Source: CAYMDJ01 sp964537525
GTDB lineage: Archaea; Aenigmatarchaeota; Aenigmatarchaeia; QMZP01
Assembly (NCBI GenBank): GCA_964537525.1
Contig: CAZIAB010000012.1
Location: 1 to 19,734 of the forward strand
Direction: 5' to 3'
DNA: 19,734 bases
A program made the position numbers and the translations under genes. This document shows positions 1 to 6,113 of this stretch, one piece after another; the first letter of the stretch is position 1, and each line of letters begins with the position of its first letter. Below the pieces are notes generated by a model. It did not search any database. It was given only the letters and a program-made list of their open reading frames with translations, and was not told the DNA's origin.

Positions 1-1078
1 CGGCTACCCTCACTGCCTCCTCCCTGCAGTCGTCATCCACGGAGACGACGAAGAACTCTGTCCTCGTCCCGGGCTGGGTGAACATCCCCTCTGTTTCCAT
101 TATCTCGAATATCCTCTCAATGCCAAACGAAAAGCCTGTCGCCGGGGTCCACCTCCCCCCGTACATCTCTATGAGGCCGTCATACCTCCCCCCTCCGGCA
201 ACGCTTCCAAGGTTGCCGGATTCTATGGATACCTCAAAGATAGGGCCCGTATAATAATCCAACCCCCTCACCAGGCTGAAATCCACCTCTATGAACCTGT
301 CAATCCCATACACCCTTGCCTTGTCAACTATGTCCAGCAGCTCGTCCCTTCCCTGGTCACCAACCGTCGTTGTGAAGACTTCCAGGTCCCTTTTCATCAC
401 GGCTTTGGGCTTCCCCTTCCTCTCTATGAACTCCATAATCATGCTAATCTCCTTTGCCTTGAGAAGACCCCTCAGCTCCTCCCTGACGCCGCCCTTTCCA
501 ATCTTGTCCAGCTTATCCAGTGCCCTGAACACCTGTGGATACATCTCCTTCTTTACACTGAGCAGCTCCACCATGCCGTTGAGAATCTTCCTGTTGTTCA
601 GCCTTATCCTGAACTTCCTGAAACCCAGCTGCCTCAGGACCGACACGGCAATGGCAAGGCACTCTGCCTCCGCATCCATACTCTTGGTTCCCACTATGTC
701 GGCATCGGCCTGCCAGAACTCCCTGAACCTGCCTGCCTGGGGCCTGTCATACCTCCAGACCCTGCTTATCTGGTACCTCTTGAAGGGCTTCTTCAACTGG
801 GGGTTTGCAGCGACCACCCTCGCCAGAGGGACGGTCAGGTCGAACCTGAGGCCAACCCTCCGGTCGCCCTTGTCCCTGAACGTATATATTTCATTGTCAA
901 CGTCCTCCCCGCCAACGCCCTTCTTTCCAAGAAGCTCCATGCTCTCCATCGCAGGGGTCTCCATCGGGCTGAAACCATAGTCTTCAAAGACGGCCCTGAT
1001 TAAATCCATCAGGTACTGCCTCCTTATCATCTGCCCGGGAAGGAAGTCCCTCATTCCCCTCAGCGGCTGGATTGCCAT
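1..1078 (-). CDS. hisS: Histidyl-tRNA synthetase, 5' part (truncated by window edge)
   Basis: Cytoplasmic class II aminoacyl-tRNA synthetase that charges tRNA-His with histidine using ATP. The frame is open from the ATG at 1078 to the window edge and gives 359 residues. Family signatures are clear: an N-terminal RGMRDFLPG stretch, a motif 2 region with RFDLTVPLAR followed by WRYDRPQAGRFREFWQ, the histidine-specific GLDYYTGPIFEV segment, and GGGRYDGLIEMYGG, then a motif 3 region with TGFSFGIERI. The last visible residues lead into the anticodon-binding domain; the family's usual length suggests about 60-70 residues are missing. GGGTGA, 4 nt before the ATG, is a good SD and fixes the start. It is divergent from the DUF1003 gene. 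Nothing abnormal is visible. Confidence 0.97.
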   Translation of the reverse strand, partial: MAIQPLRGMRDFLPGQMIRRQYLMDLIRAVFEDYGFSPMETPAMESMELLGKKGVGGEDVDNEIYTFRDKGDRRVGLRFDLTVPLARVVAANPQLKKPFKRYQISRVWRYDRPQAGRFREFWQADADIVGTKSMDAEAECLAIAVSVLRQLGFRKFRIRLNNRKILNGMVELLSVKKEMYPQVFRALDKLDKIGKGGVREELRGLLKAKEISMIMEFIERKGKPKAVMKRDLEVFTTTVGDQGRDELLDIVDKARVYGIDRFIEVDFSLVRGLDYYTGPIFEVSIESGNLGSVAGGGRYDGLIEMYGGRWTPATGFSFGIERIFEIMETEGMFTQPGTRTEFFVVSVDDDCREEAVRVA

Positions 1079-1142
1079 GTTTTCACCCTGAACTCTAATT
1101 GGTTCTTATGATTCTTAAAGGATTTCCGGAAAAATAAACTTC

Positions 1143-1150
1143 TTTAATAA
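1143..1150 (+). promoter_or_regulatory. TATA-like box of the DUF1003 gene
   Basis: TTTAATAA is centred about 24 nt before the ATG at 1170, and no SD precedes that ATG. This is the spacing expected for a leaderless archaeal transcript. The call rests on position and composition only. Confidence 0.5.
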
Positions 1151-1169
1151 CCCCCTCCAATATTTTATC

Positions 1170-1754
1170 ATGCCCGAAGACGATGAAAAGAAAAAGCAAT
1201 CCACGATTCTTAGGAGGATAAGTCCTTCTTCAAACGAAAAGGAGATGACCAGAAAACACAAGGACGATGTCCTGAGTACGAGGGTCATCCAGAAGGAGGG
1301 CCAGAGGCCAATCATCATAAAGCATGTCCAGCCCCCTGAAGTAAAGATATACGGAGGAACCCATCTCCAGAAGCTGAACCTCGGTCAGAGTGCAGCCGAC
1401 GGCATAGCCAAGTGGGGTGGGAGCTGGTGGTTCATCACAATATTCATGATTCTTCTCGTAATCTGGATGATAATCAATTTCTTTGCCCTGACGCACGTAT
1501 GGGACCCCTACCCTTTCATACTCCTGAACCTGGTTCTCTCATGCCTCGCTGCAATACAGGCCCCGATAATCCTGATGTCCCAGAACCGTGCGGCCGAGAG
1601 GGACCGCGCAAAGGCAGAGAGGGATTATGCGGTCAACAGGAGGTCAGAGAAGGAGATAGAGAACATACAGGACGACCTTGACCACATAAAGAGGAAGCTG
1701 GCAGAGATTTCATGCAGGCTCCCTGAAAAGCCCAGGAAGTGCTATACAAGATAA
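1170..1754 (+). CDS. DUF1003 family membrane protein
   Basis: A 194-residue protein of the DUF1003 family (Pfam PF06210), whose function is not established. About 75 hydrophilic N-terminal residues are followed by the family core: GGSWWFI entering a first membrane helix (about 87-108), the hallmark DPYPFILLNLVLS leading into a second helix (about 112-135), then APIILMSQNRAAERDRAKAE and a charged, probably coiled-coil tail (about 145-182). Topology is probably two helices with both ends in the cytoplasm. The start follows a TATA-like box by about 24 nt with no SD, so it is read as leaderless. It stands divergent from hisS and is followed by a separate promoter region, so it is probably monocistronic. 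Family assignment is strong; the role is unknown. Confidence 0.9.
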   Translation: MPEDDEKKKQSTILRRISPSSNEKEMTRKHKDDVLSTRVIQKEGQRPIIIKHVQPPEVKIYGGTHLQKLNLGQSAADGIAKWGGSWWFITIFMILLVIWMIINFFALTHVWDPYPFILLNLVLSCLAAIQAPIILMSQNRAAERDRAKAERDYAVNRRSEKEIENIQDDLDHIKRKLAEISCRLPEKPRKCYTR

Positions 1755-1762
1755 CCGACGCC

Positions 1763-1768
1763 TTTAAA
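1763..1768 (+). promoter_or_regulatory. Possible TATA box before the membrane regulator
   Basis: TTTAAA lies 62-67 nt before the ATG at 1831. If used, transcription would begin near 1790 and the mRNA would carry a leader of about 40 nt containing repeated TGAAACAATC motifs and the SD AGGTGA at 1818-1823. The second AT-rich site, TTCATAAA at 1788-1795, is an alternative. Confidence 0.35.
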
Positions 1769-1777
1769 TGACTGAAA

Positions 1778-1843
1778 ATGAAACAATTCATAAACCTTCT
1801 TGTGATGAAACAATCACAGGTGAAACAATCATGGCAGGCATGA
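1778..1843 (+). other. Possible 21-codon upstream ORF built on ATGAAACAAT repeats
   Basis: A short frame starts at ATG 1778 and encodes MKQFINLLVMKQSQVKQSWQA, stopping at TGA 1841-1843. The stop overlaps an in-frame ATG (1840) of the next gene as ATGA. The motif TGAAACAAT occurs four times (from 1779, 1806, 1821 and 1841); three copies are in this small frame and the fourth is inside the regulator's frame (M-K-Q-S). It could be a leader peptide, a trace of duplicated start sites, or chance. If transcription starts near 1790, the first ATG would not be in the mRNA. Translation is not demonstrated. Confidence 0.25.
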
Positions 1844-2808
1844 AACAATCCATTCTAATAGTTTCATTGGCGATATTGTTACTCCTTTCCATGTCAGTGA
1901 CTGCCAGCGCACAGGAAATTGAATATTACGGGGTGGATGCATCGATAGGCGAGGACCTCTCTGTCAGGAACAAGGCTGTCTTCAAGTTCAGCGAGCTCAC
2001 AAACCATTTCAATTACGAACTCAACTTCCCGATATACAACCTCCGGGCATCGAGCGATTTCGATTTCGCAGATTGTTTGGTAAACAACAAGCAGGAATCC
2101 GCGACAGTGAGCTGCGACTTCATAGGAATGTCAAGGACGATGAACACCCTGACCCTGGAGTTTGACACAAGTAACCAGATAAGGAGGGTCGGCGACAACT
2201 ACCAGCTCGTCGTTGACTATTCCATAAACAATCCTGTGCAAAGGAGCTTCATAATAATAAACCTCCCCGAGTTCGGCATCCTCGCCGCTGACAACCAGTC
2301 GTTCTTCCCCACGGACGGAAAGACCCTGCTGACGGCAGACGGGAGGAAGATAGCGGTCTACTGGGAGGAGGACCCTACCGACCAGAACCAGCTCCAGTTC
2401 TCTGTGACCTACAACACCCCTAACGTGGGAGGCCCTTTCTACAGCTTCCTTCTCGCGGCGCTCACCTTCATAGTCATAGTCGTGATGATAGCGGTCGCTG
2501 TCTACATAAGGAGGGACAGGCGGCCGGCCGACGTCGTCAGGTCGGTCCTCAATTCTGATGAAAAGAGGATTATTGACATCCTCGGCGACCACAAGGGCAA
2601 GGCAGGCCAGAAGATTCTCGTGAGGGAATCTGACTTCTCAAAGGCAAAGGTCTCCCGAATCGTCAATTCCCTGAAGGGCAGGGGCGTGGTCAGCACGGAA
2701 CCTATTTCAGGCAGGGAGAACAGGGTGATTCTTTCCATAGAGGGCCCGAAGAGGGAGGAGAAAGACAATGAAAGGGAAGCACGACAAGACGGTTCTGGAG
2801 AGGATTGA
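1831..2808 (+). CDS. Membrane-anchored winged-helix regulator (COG2512-like)
   Basis: A 325-residue predicted membrane-bound transcription factor. Order of parts: signal peptide (residues about 5-28, hydrophobic core ending in TASAQ), an extracytoplasmic beta-rich domain (about 29-200), one membrane helix (about 203-226), the basic stop-transfer RRDRRP, then a cytoplasmic winged helix-turn-helix (about 238-305) with SDEKRIIDIL, a recognition region SDFSKAKVSRIVNSLKGRG and a wing VSTEPISGRENRVILS. This matches the archaeal COG2512 architecture; ligand and target genes are unknown. The start at 1831 is preferred over 1768 because AGGTGA at 1818-1823 is a good SD 7 nt away and the signal peptide then begins at the N-terminus; 1840 is a second option. 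The last 41 nt overlap the RNase P gene, so the two are probably cotranscribed. Confidence 0.85.
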   Translation: MAGMKQSILIVSLAILLLLSMSVTASAQEIEYYGVDASIGEDLSVRNKAVFKFSELTNHFNYELNFPIYNLRASSDFDFADCLVNNKQESATVSCDFIGMSRTMNTLTLEFDTSNQIRRVGDNYQLVVDYSINNPVQRSFIIINLPEFGILAADNQSFFPTDGKTLLTADGRKIAVYWEEDPTDQNQLQFSVTYNTPNVGGPFYSFLLAALTFIVIVVMIAVAVYIRRDRRPADVVRSVLNSDEKRIIDILGDHKGKAGQKILVRESDFSKAKVSRIVNSLKGRGVVSTEPISGRENRVILSIEGPKREEKDNEREARQDGSGED

Positions 2809-3169
2809 CGTCCTCTTCTCCAGGGCAGAGAAACTGGCGGAGACCAGCCCTGCCAATGCCAGGCGCTGCGTCGAGCTCGCGATAAAGAACGCGATGCGGT
2901 ACAACGTCACCGTCCCCAAGAGATACAGGATGTCCTACTGCAGGAAATGCCACTCATACCTCAAGCCAGGAATCTCCTCCGTTCACAGGGCCTCACCCAA
3001 GCAGGAAGCCCTGATAGTCACATGCAGGGAATGCGGCAGCGTGATGAGGTTCCCCTACAGGAAGGAGAAGTCCGCAGCAAAGGCCGCCAAAAAACAGAAA
3101 TCCCGAAATACCAAACCCATCAGGAAACCTGCAGGGAAAACCCACCCCAGGGGCAAATCAAAGAAATAA
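2768..3169 (+). CDS. rnp4: RNase P protein component 4 (Rpp21/Rpr2 family)
   Basis: Protein subunit of archaeal RNase P, which removes 5' leaders from pre-tRNAs; Rpp21 works together with Rpp29 on the specificity side of the RNA. The 133-residue product has the helical N-terminal half of the family (AEKLAETSPANARRCVELA, then MRYNVTVPKRYRMSYC) and a zinc ribbon with Cys58, Cys61, Cys86 and Cys89 (CRKCHSYLKPG and CRECGSVMRFPY). The last 35 residues are lysine- and arginine-rich and probably disordered, with likely RNA contacts. GGAGGAG ends 7 nt before the ATG. It starts 41 nt inside the preceding regulator gene, suggesting translational coupling with it. All zinc ligands are present. Confidence 0.93.
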   Translation: MKGKHDKTVLERIDVLFSRAEKLAETSPANARRCVELAIKNAMRYNVTVPKRYRMSYCRKCHSYLKPGISSVHRASPKQEALIVTCRECGSVMRFPYRKEKSAAKAAKKQKSRNTKPIRKPAGKTHPRGKSKK

Positions 3170-3205
3170 TTAATACACTCCCTTCCAAATATTAACAGTG
3201 GTCTG

Positions 3206-3457
3206 ATGAGGATGCTCATAGCGATAGGGATGCTGATAATATTCATATCCGTCTTCTTCATCCTCCTGATAGGGAGCAGCATAATCAACAGCGCCTTCCA
3301 GTGCACCCCAATCGAGAAGGGATACGAATGCACCTACAGGGGGATAGGCCATGGCGAGATAATAGGCTTCCTCGTGATATTCTTCTTTCTTCTAATCGAT
3401 GTCATAACAGTCTACATGATAGTCGGAACCATCTCTGTTTCCGGCAAGGCCCTGTAA
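3206..3457 (+). CDS. Small two-helix membrane protein
   Basis: An 83-residue protein that I do not recognise. Helix 1 spans about residues 4-27 (LIAIGMLIIFISVFFILLIG), followed by a short loop with two cysteines (FQCTPIEKGYECTYRG) and helix 2 at about 50-73. If the loop is outside, Cys33 and Cys42 could form a disulfide. The coding choice rests on the hydrophobic pattern, AGG and ATA codon use like the neighbours, and AT-rich sequence (AAATATTAA, 3186-3194) upstream. That box is closer to the ATG than the usual 25 nt, so the promoter may be AATTAATA at 3167-3174 instead. Genuine gene likely; function unknown. Confidence 0.65.
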   Translation: MRMLIAIGMLIIFISVFFILLIGSSIINSAFQCTPIEKGYECTYRGIGHGEIIGFLVIFFFLLIDVITVYMIVGTISVSGKAL

Positions 3458-3493
3458 CACCATTTCTGCATCCGGAAAACACCCATCGATAAC

Positions 3494-3502
3494 TTATAAT
3501 AA
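3494..3502 (+). promoter_or_regulatory. TATA-like box of a possible non-coding RNA
   Basis: TTATAATAA sits in a stretch without a credible ORF. A start about 27 nt further on (near 3525) would place a transcript over the repeat and hairpin region that follows. No other gene is near enough to use it. Confidence 0.35.
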
Positions 3503-3522
3503 CCCTTTCTTTTCGTGTCCAT

Positions 3523-3718
3523 GAACAATGCAACCAATCCTGGGTTCGAAAGGCGTTAACGGAAAAACACCCCTTTCATGCCCAGGAGCAACATCTACAT
3601 CTCCAATATAATCGTTGCATAGATGTCTCTTGTCCACATTGCAATGGAAGAGACAAGATAAACAATCCTGGGTTTGAAAACCAAAAGCGTGTACGGAAAG
3701 ACATAACAACACAATAGG
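3523..3718 (+). ncRNA. Candidate structured non-coding RNA or regulatory region
   Basis: No ORF with coding character covers this stretch between the small membrane protein and the S19e promoter. It has two imperfect copies of a two-part unit: CAATCCTGGGTTYGAAA at 3535-3551 and 3663-3679, then a 17-nt block ending ACGGAAARACA at 3553-3569 and 3687-3703 with three mismatches. Between them is a hairpin with an 8-bp perfect stem, TGTCTCTT (3624-3631) with AAGAGACA (3648-3655), whose loop contains the palindrome CATTGCAATG. A competing pair, ACATCTA with TAGATGT, lies just 5'. No clear C/D or H/ACA box set was found. It could be an sRNA, a regulatory leader or decayed repeats; the strand is inferred from the upstream TATA-like box. 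Confidence 0.3.
3535..3703. repeat. Imperfect direct repeat pair flanking a hairpin
   Basis: Two units, 3535-3569 and 3663-3703, start 128 bp apart. The first parts match at 16 of 17 positions; the second parts match at 14 of 17. A third partial copy of the second part (CGGAAAACACCC at 3473-3484, compare 3561-3572) lies upstream of the first unit. Confidence 0.55.
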
Positions 3719-3722
3719 AATC

Positions 3723-3742
3723 TTTATAAACTTATATATATA
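3723..3742 (+). promoter_or_regulatory. Promoter of the S19e-L31e ribosomal operon
   Basis: A strongly AT-rich block (TTTATAAACTTATATATATA) is the best TATA element in the window. Transcription would start around 3750-3768, giving a short leader that holds the near-perfect SD GGAGTGAT at 3774-3781, 3 nt before the ATG at 3785. Confidence 0.65.
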
Positions 3743-3784
3743 TCTTGTATAACAGTTATTATTACCCGATTGCGGAGTGATAGC

Positions 3785-4210
3785 ATGGTAAGCGTCAGGG
3801 ATGCCGATACAGGGAAGCTGATAGAGATGACAGCAGAGGTTCTGAAAAAGCTAGACGTTATAAGGCCCCCGGAATGGGCATCCTTCGTGAAGACAGGGAC
3901 CCATAAGGAGAGGCCACCCGAACAGGAGGACTGGTGGTACATCAGGACGGCCTCCATCCTCAGGAAGATTTACCTTGAGAACGCGGGAGTCGAGAGGCTC
4001 AGGAAGGTATACGGCGGGAGGAAGAACCTCGGACACCAGCCGGAACACAAGAGAAAGGCATCGGGTGCAATCATAAGGAAGGCCCTCCAGCAACTCGAGG
4101 CAGCAGGGCTAGTGGAGAAGGATGTCCAGAAAGGCGGCAAGACAAAGGGGAGGAAGATATCGCCCAAGGGGCAGTCACTCCTCAACAATGTCGCCAAAAG
4201 GATGAAGTGA
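3785..4210 (+). CDS. rps19e: Ribosomal protein S19e
   Basis: Small-subunit ribosomal protein shared by archaea and eukaryotes; it binds 16S rRNA in the head of the 30S subunit. The 141-residue product matches the family along its length: RPPEWASFVKTGTHKERPPE, DWWYIRTASILRKIY, VYGGRKNLGHQPEHKRKASG and the C-terminal winged-helix part ending KISPKGQSLLNNVAK. A TTG 15 nt upstream also opens the frame, but the ATG at 3785 is chosen because GGAGTGAT lies 3 nt before it and it gives the usual N-terminus (MVSVRDAD). First gene of an operon with PDCD5, L39e and L31e, an arrangement common in archaea. Confidence 0.97.
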   Translation: MVSVRDADTGKLIEMTAEVLKKLDVIRPPEWASFVKTGTHKERPPEQEDWWYIRTASILRKIYLENAGVERLRKVYGGRKNLGHQPEHKRKASGAIIRKALQQLEAAGLVEKDVQKGGKTKGRKISPKGQSLLNNVAKRMK

Positions 4211-4214
4211 TACC

Positions 4215-4490
4215 ATGGAGCAGAGCGACTACCAGCAACAGATTGAGCAGGAAAGGGTTGAGCAGCTCAAGAGGCAGATACTGTCCGGCATGCTAACGAA
4301 GGATGCATACGAGAGGCTCTCGAGGGTCCGCTCGGTGAACCAGAACCTTGCGGGAAACGCAGAGCTCTACCTGCTCCAGGCCTACCAGGCAGGGCAGGTA
4401 AAGGGAACGGTTGATGATGACCAACTCAAGGAGCTCCTGAGGGCCATCTCCTCAGGGATGACCAAGGACTTCAAAATCACGAGGAGATAG
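4215..4490 (+). CDS. PDCD5 family DNA-binding protein
   Basis: A 91-residue homologue of the archaeal/eukaryotic PDCD5 (TFAR19) family, a small helical-bundle protein thought to bind nucleic acid; its role in archaea is not settled. Visible family features are the Glu/Gln-rich N-terminal helix (MEQSDYQQQIEQERVEQLKR), the conserved ILSGMLTKDAYERLSRVRSV block and the C-terminal KITRR. The start lies 4 nt after the S19e stop, and the stop codon TGA of S19e is part of the likely SD (GTGAT). Length and position between S19e and L39e are typical. Confidence 0.93.
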   Translation: MEQSDYQQQIEQERVEQLKRQILSGMLTKDAYERLSRVRSVNQNLAGNAELYLLQAYQAGQVKGTVDDDQLKELLRAISSGMTKDFKITRR

Positions 4491-4553
4491 CACAGTGATT
4501 AAGCAGTTGGCCGGACCCCGAATGGCGTTCGGCTTTCAAATGATGGAGATAAA

Positions 4554-4724
4554 ATGTCAAGGAACAAGCACCCTGCAACGAAGGTGAAGCTTTCGGTCAG
4601 AGGCAGGAAGAGGTCTGCCCCGAGATGGGCTGACATCAAGAAGTTCGGGCTCAAGAGGGCGAGGTCCAGGAGAATCAGGGTCAGGACGAAGTCCTGGAGA
4701 AGGGACAAGCTCAAGATACAGTGA
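4554..4724 (+). CDS. rpl39e: Ribosomal protein L39e
   Basis: A 56-residue, very basic large-subunit protein that lines the peptide exit tunnel in archaea and eukaryotes. The translation MSRNKHPATKVKLSVRGRK continues with RSAPRWADIKKFGLKRARS and ends RTKSWRRDKLKIQ. The pattern of a tryptophan in the middle, many Arg/Lys and a WRRDKLK-type end is diagnostic despite the small size. GGAGAT, 3 nt before the ATG, is the SD. A weak 5-bp hairpin (CCGAA with TTCGG, 4518-4532) lies between PDCD5 and this gene. L31e begins 5 nt after its stop. Confidence 0.95.
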   Translation: MSRNKHPATKVKLSVRGRKRSAPRWADIKKFGLKRARSRRIRVRTKSWRRDKLKIQ

Positions 4725-4729
4725 TTGTC

Positions 4730-5206
4730 ATGGCTGAAAAGGAATCAGAGAGGCTTTACACCATCCCCCTCAGGGGAGAGGCAATGAAATCCCCGAGGGT
4801 GAAGAGGGCGAACAGGGCAGTCAAGACCATACAGTCATTCCTCCAGAGGCACATGAAGTCAGATACTGTCAAGGTATCCCAGAAGCTCAATGAGACAGTC
4901 TGGGTGAGGGGAATACACCATCCCCCTTCAAAGATAAAGCTAAAGGCAAGGAAGGAGGGAGGAATCGTCTACGCTATGCTGCCTGACGAAACCTTTGAGG
5001 TAAAGAAGAAAGAGCAACCAAAAGAGGAGGCGAAGACTGCGCTCCAGAAGAAGGCAGAGGAGCTCTCCGAAAAACTGAAGAGGGAAAAGCAGGCAAAGGC
5101 CGCGAAGCCAGCGGAAACAGGCGAGCAGGCAAAAGAGGCAAAGGAAACCAAGAAAGAAGAGCCAAGAAAGGAAGACGAGAAAAAGGAAACAAAAAAGAAG
5201 AAATGA
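4730..5206 (+). CDS. rpl31e: Ribosomal protein L31e with long charged C-terminal tail
   Basis: Large-subunit protein found around the exit tunnel. Residues 1-88 are the L31e core: ERLYTIPLRGEAMKSPRVKR, RAVKTIQSFLQRHMKSD, VKVSQKLNETVWVRGIHHPP, IKLKARKEGGIVYAMLPDE. From about residue 89 to 158 follows a low-complexity tail of Lys, Glu, Ala and Gln, probably a helix or disordered; the core family is normally about 85-95 residues. A GTG at 4721 also opens the frame, but ATG 4730 gives the normal N-terminus, and the GTGAT that includes the L39e stop serves as SD. The T-run at 5245-5251 may end the transcript. aIF6, which often follows L31e in archaea, is not here. Confidence 0.95.
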   Translation: MAEKESERLYTIPLRGEAMKSPRVKRANRAVKTIQSFLQRHMKSDTVKVSQKLNETVWVRGIHHPPSKIKLKARKEGGIVYAMLPDETFEVKKKEQPKEEAKTALQKKAEELSEKLKREKQAKAAKPAETGEQAKEAKETKKEEPRKEDEKKETKKKK

Positions 5207-5244
5207 TTTCTGAAAACAAAACCAATAAGAACCCTTAATCCAAC

Positions 5245-5251
5245 TTTTTTT
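5245..5251 (+). terminator. T-run after the ribosomal operon
   Basis: Seven consecutive T residues lie 39 nt after the L31e stop. Archaeal RNA polymerase commonly terminates at T-rich runs without a hairpin. The run ends 1 nt before the Taw2 ATG, so it could instead be part of that gene's start region. Confidence 0.35.
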
Positions 5252-5252
5252 G

Positions 5253-6113
5253 ATGAAACCGAACAAGGGGTTCAGGAAGCTCGTTCTGGACAACCTTCAT
5301 CTTTCCGCTGAGCAGAAGAAGCTCCTTCCGGCAGGATTCCAGAGGATTGGCCACATCGTTATCCTGAATCTCCGGCCGGAGATTATTCCGCTCGCCCCCG
5401 AGATGGCAGATTTGCTCATCAATAAGTACAAGTACGTAAGGACCGTCTGCCTCAGGGAGGATTCCGTCCAGGGAGAGCTCAGGGAGCCCAGGGTGGAATG
5501 GATAGCAGGCGAAAGGGAGACTGTCACAACCCACACAGAGAACGGCTGCAGATTCAGGCTGGACGTAACTAAGATAATGTTCTCAAAGGGAAACCTCTCC
5601 GAGAGGGCGCGCATACCCCCGCTCGTAAATCCCAGAGAGGTTGTAGCTGACCTATTCGCAGGAATAGGCTACTTCTCCATACCGATAGCGGTCCACTCAA
5701 ATGCAAGGAGAATCTACTCCATAGAGCTCAACCCAACAGCATTCCGCTTCCTCAATGAGAACATCCACCTCAACAAGTCCCGGGCAAGGATAACCCCAAT
5801 CCTCGGGGACTGCAGGAAGGTTTTGATGGGCGACGTGGCAGACAGGGTGGTCATGGGATACCTGCCGAAGACCTATGAATACCTCCCCGCCGCGTTCGAG
5901 GCCCTCAAGCCAGAGGGTGGGATTATCCACTACCACGACACCTTCCATAAGGATGAGCTATGGGAAAAGCCAATCGACCTGCTCGATACCAGAGGCTTTC
6001 GCGCGGGCTACATCCTCAGGAAAATCCACCATAAGGCAATCGTGAAGGAATTTTCACCTAACGTCTTCCATGTCGTGGTAGACGCAGAATTTTCCGGGGA
6101 GCGACCCCGATAA
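5253..6113 (+). CDS. taw2: tRNA wybutosine synthesis protein 2 (Taw2, acp transferase)
   Basis: Predicted to move the 3-amino-3-carboxypropyl group of S-adenosylmethionine onto 4-demethylwyosine at position 37 of tRNA-Phe, a step in archaeal wyosine-derivative synthesis. The 286-residue protein has the Trm5/Tyw2 fold: an N-terminal domain (1-125) with the RARIPPLV lead-in, the Rossmann motif VVADLFAGIGYFSIP (131-145), YSIELNP (155-161), MGYLPKT (201-207) and IHYHDT (225-230). MGYLPKT with IHYHDT separates Taw2 from Trm5, which carries an NLP-type motif. ATG 5253 is chosen over the TTG at 5250. The last 56 nt overlap the hydrolase gene on the other strand. Trm5 is the main alternative and is less likely. 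Confidence 0.85.
   Translation: MKPNKGFRKLVLDNLHLSAEQKKLLPAGFQRIGHIVILNLRPEIIPLAPEMADLLINKYKYVRTVCLREDSVQGELREPRVEWIAGERETVTTHTENGCRFRLDVTKIMFSKGNLSERARIPPLVNPREVVADLFAGIGYFSIPIAVHSNARRIYSIELNPTAFRFLNENIHLNKSRARITPILGDCRKVLMGDVADRVVMGYLPKTYEYLPAAFEALKPEGGIIHYHDTFHKDELWEKPIDLLDTRGFRAGYILRKIHHKAIVKEFSPNVFHVVVDAEFSGERPR

Noticed and set aside
291..980. A 229-codon plus-strand frame
   Set aside because: It lies wholly antisense to hisS, whose translation is certain. The Ser/Leu-rich composition is typical of an antisense frame.
1778..1850. CRISPR array
   Set aside because: The repeats are only 9-10 nt and their spacing (27, 15, 20) is irregular.
3535..3552. GGTTCGAA in CCTGGGTTCGAAAGG looks like a tRNA T-loop
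   Set aside because: The bases on either side do not form a 5-bp T stem, and no acceptor, D or anticodon arm could be found upstream. The same block recurs at 3663 as a direct repeat.
4510..4536. Terminator between PDCD5 and L39e
   Set aside because: The stem is only 5 bp, no T-run follows, and the genes are tightly spaced ribosomal operon members.
4940..5293. Leu/Phe-rich minus-strand frame resembling a membrane protein
   Set aside because: It is the antisense of the Lys/Glu-rich tail of L31e; AAG/GAG codons read in reverse give Leu/Phe and mimic membrane helices.
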